Notes under the pieces: model-generated | What the model was told of the DNA's origin: nothing | What the model saw: the letters and a program-made list of their open reading frames with translations, nothing else | Database searches by the model: none | Program-made: the position numbers and the translations under genes | Part shown: positions 53,066 to 60,455 of the stretch, one piece after another | How the letters are laid out: each line of letters opens with the position of its first letter | Numbering within the stretch: the first letter of the stretch is position 1 | Assembly: GCF_965219595.1 (NCBI RefSeq) | Contig: NZ_OZ244781.1 | Coordinates: forward strand, 2,852,001 to 2,916,000 | DNA from: Poriferisodalis sp022821985 | Lineage (GTDB): Bacteria; Actinomycetota; Acidimicrobiia; Acidimicrobiales; Poriferisodalaceae | Direction: 5' to 3' | DNA: 64,000 bases

Positions 53066-54199
53066 TCAGTAGATGCCGGGAATAATGCGGTACGGAACAC
53101 GCTCGCGGTATTCGGCCCATTTCTCGGGGCCGTACTTCTGCGCGCAGCGTTTGTCGTCGTCCATCTGCCGGTAGCTGAACAGCGCGAAGACGTAGATCAG
53201 GTAGAGCCAGGCCCACAGGTTGCCGAAGTGTCCCCACGCCACGGCGAGGCCCAGCCCGTAGAACACTTCGCCCATGTAGTTGGGATGGCGAGATGCGCCC
53301 CAGAAGCCGCTGCACAGAATCTTGCGCTCCCCGGCTTCGATGATCTGCGGCTTGATGCCCAGAAAGCTGCGCTCGGGCCAGCGCTTGAACGTGTACTTCT
53401 GCATGTTGGCGCCACGGCTGATGCACCAGCCCAACACGTACAGCGCCGGTGCGCCGATCAGCCAGAGCGCCCGCCAGCCCCCTGCGTGGCCAGGATCGGG
53501 ATGGGCTGCCATGCCCCACATCGGGATGATGAACATCCAGCCGTAGACGAACAGGCCGCCCCAGAACATCTTGAAGCCGAGGCGCTCGTAGATGATGTCG
53601 AACGTGTAGAGCATCGTTCGTTCGAAGATGAAGTAGTCGACGACGTAGAGGGTGAAGAACGCCGCGAAGAGGTACGCGCCCGGATTCGGGTTGTCGACGT
53701 TCTCGTAGTGCCAGACCGCGCCGGAGAAGGCGTTGAGCGACAGCATGGTGCCGCCGACCACGTAGAAGTACATCTTGAGATCGATGCGGTCGTTGAAGAA
53801 CTGCATCTCCTGAGCGCGGCCGAACCAGCACGCCAGGAACTTGTTCTTCGCGTCACCCTCGGGTTGGCTGAATACGGCGATCAGGGTCATGATGACCGCC
53901 AGCATCGTTCCGCCGGCTACGGCGTACAGCGACGATCGGTAGAACCAGTCCCGCGGCATGCCCGTGAGCTCGAACCACCAGATCGCCTGGGTCACTACGA
54001 ACACCAGCAGCCCGTTGAGGCGGTAGCTGCGGGGCTGGCCAGTCTCGGAGTCGATGACGTAACCGGGCACGCGCTTGCCGGGAATGACCATCTGCAGCAC
54101 GAAGAACGCGGCCATCACGAACAGCGGCGTGAGAAATCCCAGCACCGCCTCGCCCGCGGTCAGCTCTGTCAGGTGACCGATGCCGAGCCGCTCGAACAT
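53066..54199 (-). CDS. ERG4/ERG24-family reductase (sterol C14-reductase-like), copy 1
   Basis: 377 aa, polytopic with about nine hydrophobic helices. The C-terminus carries the family signature 'GASRHPNYMGEVFYGLG' near residue 300 and 'DKRCAQKYGPEKWAEYRERV' followed by PYRIIPGIY. In eukaryotes these enzymes reduce sterol double bonds with NADPH; bacterial members are few and their substrates are mostly unknown (sterol, carotenoid or quinone-like lipids are possible). The NADPH-contacting RHPNY is intact. A paralogue lies 39 bp upstream on the same strand, and a third 3' fragment is at 52187-52249. Confidence 0.8.
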   Translation of the reverse strand: MFERLGIGHLTELTAGEAVLGFLTPLFVMAAFFVLQMVIPGKRVPGYVIDSETGQPRSYRLNGLLVFVVTQAIWWFELTGMPRDWFYRSSLYAVAGGTMLAVIMTLIAVFSQPEGDAKNKFLACWFGRAQEMQFFNDRIDLKMYFYVVGGTMLSLNAFSGAVWHYENVDNPNPGAYLFAAFFTLYVVDYFIFERTMLYTFDIIYERLGFKMFWGGLFVYGWMFIIPMWGMAAHPDPGHAGGWRALWLIGAPALYVLGWCISRGANMQKYTFKRWPERSFLGIKPQIIEAGERKILCSGFWGASRHPNYMGEVFYGLGLAVAWGHFGNLWAWLYLIYVFALFSYRQMDDDKRCAQKYGPEKWAEYRERVPYRIIPGIY

Positions 54200-54238
54200 G
54201 GGTGGCCTCCTCTCCGGTAGCCCCGCAGCCAGCCGGCG

Positions 54239-55372
54239 CTAGAAGATGCCGGGAAGGATCCGGTACGGAACCCGTGCCTGGTATTCGGCCCATTTCTCGG
54301 GGCCGTACTTCTCGGCGCAGACCTTGTCGTCCTCGAACTGGCGGGGCACGAAGAAGGTCACGATCATGATCAAGTAGCTCCAGGCCCACAGGTTGGTGAA
54401 GTGCCCGAACGCCAAGGCGTTGGACAGCCCGTACAGGGCCTCGCCGAAGTAGCCGAAGTGCCTGGCCTTCCCCCAGAACCCGCTGCAGAGGATCTTGCGG
54501 TCGCCGGCCACGATGACCTCCGGCTTGATGCCGAGGAAGGAGCGTTCGGGCCAGCGCTTGAACGTGTACTTCTGCATGTTGGAGCCGCGGGAGATCACCC
54601 AGCCCGCCACGAACAGCACTGCGCTGCCGATCAGCCAGAGGTACATCGGGCCGCCCGAGAAGCCTGGATCGGGGTGTTTCGCCAAGCCCCACAGCGGCAG
54701 CACGAACATCCAGCCCCACACGAAGGGCCCGCCCCAGACGAGCTTGAACCCGACGTTCTCGTGGATGAGGTCGTAGGTGTAGAGCTGCACTCGCTCCCAT
54801 ACGAAGTAGTCGAAGACGTAGAAAGAGTTGATGATGACGTAGAGGACGAGGCCGGGGTTGACGTCGTCGACGAAGTCGGCGTGCCAGGCCAGCGCGGACC
54901 AGGCGTTGAGCGAGAGCATCGTGCCGCCGACGATGTAGAAGTACATCTTGAGGTCGAAGCGGTTGTTGAAGAACTGCAACTCCTGCGCACGTCCGAGATA
55001 GAACGCCTTCAACGGGTTCTTCTGTTCGCCCTCGGGCTGGCTGAACACCACGAAGGCGGTCGCGATGGCGGCGGTGATCACCCCGCCTGCGATTGCGTAC
55101 ATGGTCGACCGGTAGAACCAGTCTCGTGGCAGCCCGAATAGCTCGAACGCCCACACGATGTGGGCAAGCACGAACACCAAGATGCCGTTGAGTCGGTAGC
55201 TGCGGGGCTCGCCGGTGTCGCGGTTGGTGGCGTAGCCCGTCACGCGACGGGCGGGCAGGATCATGTGCGCCACGAATGCGAAGGCGCAGACGAACAGCGG
55301 CGTGAGGAACCCCAGCACCGCCTCGCCGGCGGTCAATTCGAATAGATGGCCGATGCCGAGCCAGTCGATCAT
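54239..55372 (-). CDS. ERG4/ERG24-family reductase-like protein, copy 2
   Basis: 377 aa, the same length as copy 1 and collinear from the start (IGHLFELTAGEAVLGFLTPLF) to the end (KWAEYQARVPYRILPGIF). The motif at about residue 300 reads GKARHFGYFGE rather than the usual SRHPNYMGE, so the conserved Pro-Asn is replaced. This may change cofactor binding or substrate. Together with copy 1 it likely forms a two-gene operon read from around 55380, possibly making a heteromeric or sequential reductase. The selenoprotein-like gene is divergent, 129 bp away. Confidence 0.78.
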   Translation of the reverse strand: MIDWLGIGHLFELTAGEAVLGFLTPLFVCAFAFVAHMILPARRVTGYATNRDTGEPRSYRLNGILVFVLAHIVWAFELFGLPRDWFYRSTMYAIAGGVITAAIATAFVVFSQPEGEQKNPLKAFYLGRAQELQFFNNRFDLKMYFYIVGGTMLSLNAWSALAWHADFVDDVNPGLVLYVIINSFYVFDYFVWERVQLYTYDLIHENVGFKLVWGGPFVWGWMFVLPLWGLAKHPDPGFSGGPMYLWLIGSAVLFVAGWVISRGSNMQKYTFKRWPERSFLGIKPEVIVAGDRKILCSGFWGKARHFGYFGEALYGLSNALAFGHFTNLWAWSYLIMIVTFFVPRQFEDDKVCAEKYGPEKWAEYQARVPYRILPGIF

Positions 55373-55501
55373 GCTGCACGCCCCCTCTCGCGCCTCTCAG
55401 CGCAGACTGCCAGTATTGCCGTCAGCGGCGAGTGGTCGTGGGACTCAACGACGCACTCGGCGGTAGCGTCCGCTGGCGACGGCAGGAAGGTGCGTGAAGC
55501 C

Positions 55502-55990
55502 ATGAAGCTCGACAGCGGGGATCGATTCCCCGAACTCACTCTGGCCGACCTCGAGGATCAGCAGGTCACCATCCCCGACGTCTTCGGCGACGGCTGGGGT
55601 GTGGTGCTGGTGTACCGGGGCCACTGGTGACCGTACTGCCGTCAACAGTTGGTTGACTTCGACGGCGCCGGCTCGCTGCTCAAGACGCTCGGCGCCAGCG
55701 TCGTGGCCCTCTCCGTGGACGACAAGGAGACCACGCAGCGCCTCTCCGACGGCTTGCAGCTGCGCACGGTGAAGATGTTGCACAGCGCAGACATGGCCGA
55801 GGTGTCATCGCTCACCGGCGCCTACACCGAGGAGGGGCGGGGCATCCTGCACGCCACCGGGTTCATCCTGTCCCCGAGCGGCAAGGTGGCTCAAGCGTGC
55901 TATTCGACGGGGCCGATCGGGCGGTTCACCGCGCTCGACACGATGCGGATCATCCGCTTCGTGCAGCAGATGAGGCAGCGCCAGGGCTAG
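55502..55990 (+). CDS. peroxiredoxin-like selenoprotein candidate (in-frame TGA = Sec43)
   Basis: 162 residues if the TGA at 55628-55630 is read through. ATG 55502 follows AGGAAGG by 11 bp. The first half ends 'GWGVVLVYRGHW', then TGA, then 'PYCRQQLVDFDGAGSLLKTL' in the same frame to 55990. AhpC/TSA-type peroxiredoxin-like proteins have YRGHWCPYCR here, so the TGA falls exactly on the peroxidatic cysteine and gives a UxxC redox motif. Both halves keep normal coding character: 'VVALSVDDKETTQRLSDGLQ' and 'TGFILSPSGKVAQACYSTG'. A hairpin fitting a bacterial SECIS follows the TGA. The likely role is thiol-dependent peroxide or disulfide reduction. A nonsense-mutated pseudogene or read error is the alternative. 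Confidence 0.82.
55641..55657 (+). promoter_or_regulatory. SECIS-like hairpin downstream of the in-frame TGA
   Basis: GTCAAC (55641-55646), loop AGTTG (55647-55651), GTTGAC (55652-55657): a perfect 6-bp stem. The loop starts 16 nt after the TGA and has G at its second position. Bacterial SECIS hairpins bound by SelB lie within the reading frame, roughly 16-37 nt past the UGA, with a G early in the loop. Confidence 0.65.
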
Positions 55991-56050
55991 GGCCAACCGC
56001 CACGTGTTGACTGCTCGGCCGCTAGCCGCCCTGTGCTGATTGCTGGGCGG

Positions 56051-56401
56051 TTACCCGCCCACGATGAACCGCTGGTGCGTGCCCTCAGAGATGAGCGTGT
56101 CACCGTGGGTGACCCGGATGTCGAAGACGAGACGGCGGCGGTCGACTTCGCTGATCTCGCCCGCCACCACGACGTCTTCGCCTGCGGCGACAGCGGCCTC
56201 GTGGCTGACGCAGATGTGGATGCCTACGGTCGTCTGGTTCTCCGCGAGGTGCGGCTGGACGCCAAACAGGCAGGTGCCTTCGATGAGACGGACCATGTCA
56301 GGGGTGGACAGCACCTTGTTGGGCAGGTGCGGCGGGGACATCTCGTCGGTGACCCGGTGCGTTTCGTTGACACCGAATCCGACCTGTAAGGCTGCGCTCA
56401 T
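56051..56401 (-). CDS. hot-dog fold thioesterase (FlK-like)
   Basis: 116 aa from ATG 56401. It resembles the fluoroacetyl-CoA thioesterase-like hot-dog family: 'KVLSTPDMVRLIEGTC', 'ENQTTVGIHICVSHEAAVAAGEDV' and 'HGDTLISEGTHQRFIV'. The Thr, Glu and His positions used for catalysis in FlK (Thr near the start of the hot-dog helix, Glu in 'IEGTC', His in 'SHEAA') can be picked out. Real substrates of most members are unknown acyl-CoAs. It is divergent from the nitrobindin-like gene (54 bp) and convergent with the selenoprotein candidate. Confidence 0.8.
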   Translation of the reverse strand: MSAALQVGFGVNETHRVTDEMSPPHLPNKVLSTPDMVRLIEGTCLFGVQPHLAENQTTVGIHICVSHEAAVAAGEDVVVAGEISEVDRRRLVFDIRVTHGDTLISEGTHQRFIVGG

Positions 56402-56454
56402 GGCCGCAGACCCTAGAGGCTTGACCGGGGAGGGCTCCCCGCTAGGTTGCGGCC

Positions 56455-56958
56455 ATGGCTGAGCTGCACCCGCATTGCGTGCCCCTCGCCCCGCTGCTGG
56501 GAACCTGGCAGGGCGGGGGCACGGGCCAGTACCCGACCATCGACGAATTCGCCTACACCGAGGAATTGACGTTCGGCCATGTGGGCAAGCCGTTCGTGTC
56601 GATGACCCAGCGCACTCGCAACGCGGCCACCGGCGAACCGCTGCACTCAGAGGCTGGCTACCTGCGAGCCGTGGGGGACGGCCAGATCGAGCTCACCCTC
56701 GCACAGCCGTCCGGTGTCACCGAGATCTGTCTCGGACGGGTGCGCACCACATCGGACGGCTTGGCGATCGAGCTGGCGAGCAAGCACGTGGGCCTGACCC
56801 CGACCGCCAAGGAGGTCACCCTGGTGCGCCGAGAGCTGAGCATCGTCGGGACGGGCACTGCCGACAACCCGACGCTGATCTCCGAGCTGTGGATGGCAGC
56901 TGTGGGTCGCAACGAGCTGCTGCACCACCTGAGGGGCGAGCTGACTAAGCAGGCCTGA
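56455..56958 (+). CDS. nitrobindin-like / FABP-like heme-binding beta-barrel protein
   Basis: 167 aa from ATG 56455. The N-terminal 'LLGTWQGGGTGQYPTIDEFAYTEEL' is the nitrobindin signature (GxWxGxGxGxYPTI), followed by 'GKPFVSMTQRTRNAATGEPLHSEAGYLR'. Nitrobindins form a ten-stranded beta-barrel that binds ferric heme through a C-terminal histidine; candidates here are in 'ELLHHLRGEL'. They are proposed to handle nitric oxide or peroxynitrite. Its divergent thioesterase partner gives no clear pathway link. Confidence 0.88.
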   Translation: MAELHPHCVPLAPLLGTWQGGGTGQYPTIDEFAYTEELTFGHVGKPFVSMTQRTRNAATGEPLHSEAGYLRAVGDGQIELTLAQPSGVTEICLGRVRTTSDGLAIELASKHVGLTPTAKEVTLVRRELSIVGTGTADNPTLISELWMAAVGRNELLHHLRGELTKQA

Positions 56959-57070
56959 GGCGACCTGATCAGCTGGCACGCCGAGAGACCGCTACGACGC
57001 AGCGGCTGCGGCACACCGGGTCCGCTCCGGCGCAACGTCCTACGCTGGCCCTTGGGTCAGAGGGGGAGCG

Positions 57071-59200
57071 ATGTCAGAGATGTCCGGAACCAGCGCAGCA
57101 AACGGAGCCCATGCGGCCGACTACGGCGCCCCGACAGCCGCGGGCCGCCCCGACGTGGACGACGAGACGCTGGCCGCTGCGGTAGCGGTGGCGAACATCC
57201 CGACGCTGCTGATGGTGCTGGTGCAGATGACGGGCGAGCTGCATTGGCTCGACGATCCCTACCGGCCCAAGCGCCAGCCCGGACTCGGCGACAACGACAC
57301 GGGCGGCCTGGCTCCCGAGCATCAGCAAGAGGTTCGGGAGGCTGCGCTCGAAGCCATTGCCGCATGGCGGGACGGCCGCCCGATGGCGATCGGCGAGCCC
57401 GACGACGCGTTGATCGTGCGCATGCTCAGCACCGCGATGGGCGAGCACGTGCCCGACGAGTACGGCGCCTTCACTGCCGCACAGCTCGGCCTGGCCAAGT
57501 TCCTCGACCACGACCCGATCAACGTGCCGCCTGGCTTCAAGGTGCTGGTGATCGGCGCTGGTGCCTCTGGGCTGTGCGCTGCCATCAACCTGCAGCAGGC
57601 CGGCGTGCCCTACGAGGTGGTCGAACGCAACGGCACGGTTGGCGGCGTGTGGTGGGAGAACCGCTACCCGGGCGCCGGTGTCGACACGCCGAACCACCTG
57701 TACTCGTACTCGTTCGCGCCGCACGACTGGAAGATGTACTTCTGCCTGCGCGACGAGCTGCACGGCTATCTCGAGAAGGTGGCCGACGACTTCGAAGTGC
57801 GCGACAGCATCCGCTTCAACACCTCGGTGGAGCGTGTCAGCTACGACGCCGAGCGGCAGGTCTGGCGGGCCGAGGTGCGCCACGTGGCCGACAACGAAGG
57901 CCGCTGGGAGACCGGGCGGCTCGGCCTCAGCGCCACGCCCGACGAGACAGGACTGCGGCGCCGCGACGACGGCGCAGCAACGGCACCCGGAGCAAACGGT
58001 CATGCTCAAGGCGTCGACGGTCCCACCGAGATCATCGAGGCCAACGTCATCATCAGCGCCGCGGGCATCTTCAACCCGCCGATCCGCCCCAACATCGACG
58101 GCCTCGAGTCCTGGAGCGGCGAGACGTGGCACACCGCACGCTGGCCGGCCGATGCCGACGTCGCCGGCAAGCGCGTGGCGATCGTGGGCAACGGGGCGAG
58201 CTGCATGCAGACAGCCCCCGAGATCCAGCACGACGTGGAATCGCTGGCGATCTACCAGCGCTCGAATCACTGGGCTGCGCCGTTCGATCAGTTCCGCAAG
58301 CCGGTTCCCGACGCCATGAGGACCCTGTTCGAGGCGGTGCCGCTGTACCGGGCCTGGTACCGGGTGCGGCTGGGCTGGACGTTCAACGACCGCATCCACA
58401 CCGCCTTGCAGAAGGACCCTGACTGGGAGCACCCCGAGCGGTCGCTCAACGCCCAGAACGACGCCCACCGGGCCTACTTCACCCGCTACGTGATCGACGA
58501 GCTGGGCGACCGGGCAGACGAGCTGCTCGACAAGGTGCTGCCCACCTACCCGCCGTTCGGCAAGCGCATGCTGATGGACAACGGCTGGTACCGCATGCTG
58601 CGCAATCCCAAGGTGGAGCTTGTCGACGATTCGATTGCCGAGATCTCCGGCCAAACCATCCGCACCGCGGATGGCACCGAGCGCGAAGCCGACGTGCTGG
58701 TGCTGGCCACCGGCTTCGACGTGCTGCGGTTCATCACCACCTACGAGGCAACCGGCCGCTCGGGCCGCAGCCTGCGCGAATCGTGGGGCGACGACGACGC
58801 CAGCGCCTACCTGGGAACGGTCACGCCCGACTTTCCCAACTTCTTCACGCTGTACGGGCCGAACCTGCAGCCCGGCCACGGCGGCAGCCTGATCTTCGTG
58901 GTGGAGATGCAGGTGCGCTACGTGACGGACATGATCGCCAAGATGTGCGCCGAAGGGCTCGGTTCGGTGGAAGTGCGGCGAGATGTCCACGACGAGTATC
59001 GCGACCGCGTTGACGATGCCCACGAGAACATGGTGTGGATGCATCCCGGCATGACCAGCTACTACCGCAACGAGGCCGGCCGCATCGTGGTCAACTCGCC
59101 ATGGCGCAACGTCGACTACTTCGCCATGACCTCCGAAGCCAACCTTGACGACTATGTCTGCGAGCCGCGAACGGCCGATCGGGAGCTCATCGCCGACTGA
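57071..59200 (+). CDS. flavin-binding Baeyer-Villiger-type monooxygenase (HAPMO-like)
   Basis: 709 aa from ATG 57071. An N-terminal extension of about 155 residues precedes the first Rossmann motif GAGASG (near 162-167), as in 4-hydroxyacetophenone monooxygenase. FAD-binding context: 'ERNGTVGGVWWENRYPGAGVDTPNHLYSYSF'. The fingerprint reads 'WSGETWHTARWP' near 345-357, fitting the BVMO pattern with Trp in place of the first Phe. The NADPH Rossmann motif GNGASC is near 373. A low-complexity insert (near 295-318) is unusual. The enzyme would insert oxygen next to a ketone carbonyl using NADPH, FAD and O2. Substrate unknown. Confidence 0.9.
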   Translation: MSEMSGTSAANGAHAADYGAPTAAGRPDVDDETLAAAVAVANIPTLLMVLVQMTGELHWLDDPYRPKRQPGLGDNDTGGLAPEHQQEVREAALEAIAAWRDGRPMAIGEPDDALIVRMLSTAMGEHVPDEYGAFTAAQLGLAKFLDHDPINVPPGFKVLVIGAGASGLCAAINLQQAGVPYEVVERNGTVGGVWWENRYPGAGVDTPNHLYSYSFAPHDWKMYFCLRDELHGYLEKVADDFEVRDSIRFNTSVERVSYDAERQVWRAEVRHVADNEGRWETGRLGLSATPDETGLRRRDDGAATAPGANGHAQGVDGPTEIIEANVIISAAGIFNPPIRPNIDGLESWSGETWHTARWPADADVAGKRVAIVGNGASCMQTAPEIQHDVESLAIYQRSNHWAAPFDQFRKPVPDAMRTLFEAVPLYRAWYRVRLGWTFNDRIHTALQKDPDWEHPERSLNAQNDAHRAYFTRYVIDELGDRADELLDKVLPTYPPFGKRMLMDNGWYRMLRNPKVELVDDSIAEISGQTIRTADGTEREADVLVLATGFDVLRFITTYEATGRSGRSLRESWGDDDASAYLGTVTPDFPNFFTLYGPNLQPGHGGSLIFVVEMQVRYVTDMIAKMCAEGLGSVEVRRDVHDEYRDRVDDAHENMVWMHPGMTSYYRNEAGRIVVNSPWRNVDYFAMTSEANLDDYVCEPRTADRELIAD

Positions 59201-59255
59201 TCGCACCGAAAATTCGAAGGCTCGGGACTTTGGCGCCGCCTATAGTTGTGCGGGA

Positions 59256-59319
59256 GGCCAGCCTCAACCGAGTGTGGTCAGAGCAGGCTTGTTGTAGCTC
59301 GCACTCGGAGAGGCTGGCC
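59256..59319. terminator. long hairpin between convergent genes
   Basis: GGCCAGCCT (59256-59264) pairs with AGGCTGGCC (59311-59319), and CCGAGTG (59268-59274) with CACTCGG (59302-59308), enclosing a 27-nt loop. It lies between the convergent monooxygenase and threonine aldolase stops and may terminate both. A TATAGT 10 bp upstream leaves a small structured RNA possible. Confidence 0.5.
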
Positions 59320-59365
59320 CTACTCGTGACCGTAGGTCTGGCATCGCATCCGCGCGAAGCGAATT

Positions 59366-60370
59366 TCAGGTGGCCAGTTCAGCGGTGATGGCTTCGAGCG
59401 CAGTGTCGACGTCGGCCTCGCTGATGTCGAGATGCAGCACCATGCGGGAGCGCCCGAATCGCCAGTCGGCCAGCACGCCTCGGCCCTCGACACGCTTGCC
59501 GAGCGTCGGGTCGTTCTGATCGAGCTGTGAGAACACCATGTTGGTGTTGCAGCCGGTGACGGTGATGCCGTCGATGGCTTCGAGCCCGGCCGCGAGCCGC
59601 TGTGCATTGGCGTGATCGTCGGCCAGCCGGTCGATGTGGTGCCGCAGCGCATGCAGCCCGCCCGCAGCAATGATGCCGGCCTGACGCATCCCGCCGCCCA
59701 GCACTTTCCGCCAGCGACGGGCCCGGCCCACCAGTTCGTCGGTGCCGCACAGCACTGAGCCGACGGGCGCGCCCAGACCCTTGGACAGGCACACCGACAC
59801 AGTGTCGAACGGGTCGGCCACCTCGGCGGGGGAGCAGCTCAGCGACACCGCTGCGTTCCACAGGCGGGCACCGTCGAGGTGCAGCCCGAGACCGTGACGG
59901 TCGGCGAAGTCGCGGGCCTCCTGATGCTGGGCCGGCGTGAGCACCATGCCGTCGATGGTGTTCTCCAGGCAGAGCAGCTTGGTGCGGGCGAAATGGCTGT
60001 TGTCGGGTTTCACCGCTGCTTCGGCCGCTTCGAGATCCAGCATTCCCGTCTCGTCGGTCGGCACCGTTTGTGGCTGGATGCTGCCCAGCACCGCTGCGCC
60101 GCCGCCTTCGTACATGTAGGTGTGGGCGTGGTGGCCCACTATGTACTCGTCGCCCCGCTCGCAATGCGCCAGCAGCCCGCACAGGTTCGACTGGGTGCCG
60201 CTCGGCACGTACAGTGCCGCCGCCTTGCCGAGCAATTCGGCGGTGTAGCGCTCGAGCTCGTTCACCGTGGGATCGTCGCCCCACACGTCGTCGCCGACAT
60301 CAGCGGCTGCCATGGCCGCCCGCATTTCGGGCGTCGGCTTGGAAACAGTGTCGGAGCGCAGGTCGATCAC
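59366..60370 (-). CDS. ltaE: low-specificity L-threonine aldolase
   Basis: 334 aa from ATG 60370. PLP-dependent fold-type I enzyme. It begins 'MIDLRSDTVSKPTPEMRAAM', the usual opening. The substrate loop is 'GDDVWGDDPTVNELE', the PLP aspartate is in 'LHLDGARLWNAAV', and the Schiff-base lysine is in 'VSVCLSKGLGAPVGS'. It splits threonine or allo-threonine into glycine and acetaldehyde. The length matches the family. The next gene upstream on the same strand ends 85 bp away, so the two could be cotranscribed. Confidence 0.93.
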   Translation of the reverse strand: MIDLRSDTVSKPTPEMRAAMAAADVGDDVWGDDPTVNELERYTAELLGKAAALYVPSGTQSNLCGLLAHCERGDEYIVGHHAHTYMYEGGGAAVLGSIQPQTVPTDETGMLDLEAAEAAVKPDNSHFARTKLLCLENTIDGMVLTPAQHQEARDFADRHGLGLHLDGARLWNAAVSLSCSPAEVADPFDTVSVCLSKGLGAPVGSVLCGTDELVGRARRWRKVLGGGMRQAGIIAAGGLHALRHHIDRLADDHANAQRLAAGLEAIDGITVTGCNTNMVFSQLDQNDPTLGKRVEGRGVLADWRFGRSRMVLHLDISEADVDTALEAITAELAT

Positions 60371-60455
60371 GGCAGCAAGCCTGCCATGCGGCTTACGCCG
60401 TGCAACGAGTGGGCCCGGGCAAGACCGATCAGATGGACCCGTTCAGCCCGGTTGC

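Noticed and set aside
55346..55630. A separate 94-aa protein ending at TGA 55630, and another starting at 55649
   Set aside because: The two frames are the halves of one peroxiredoxin-like domain in the same reading frame; splitting them would cut the CxxC motif.
57074..59206. 710-aa minus-strand frame opposite the monooxygenase, and similar frames opposite dnaG (9015-11357) and the first binding protein (11808-14198)
   Set aside because: Antisense shadows of well-supported genes, with no recognisable motifs.
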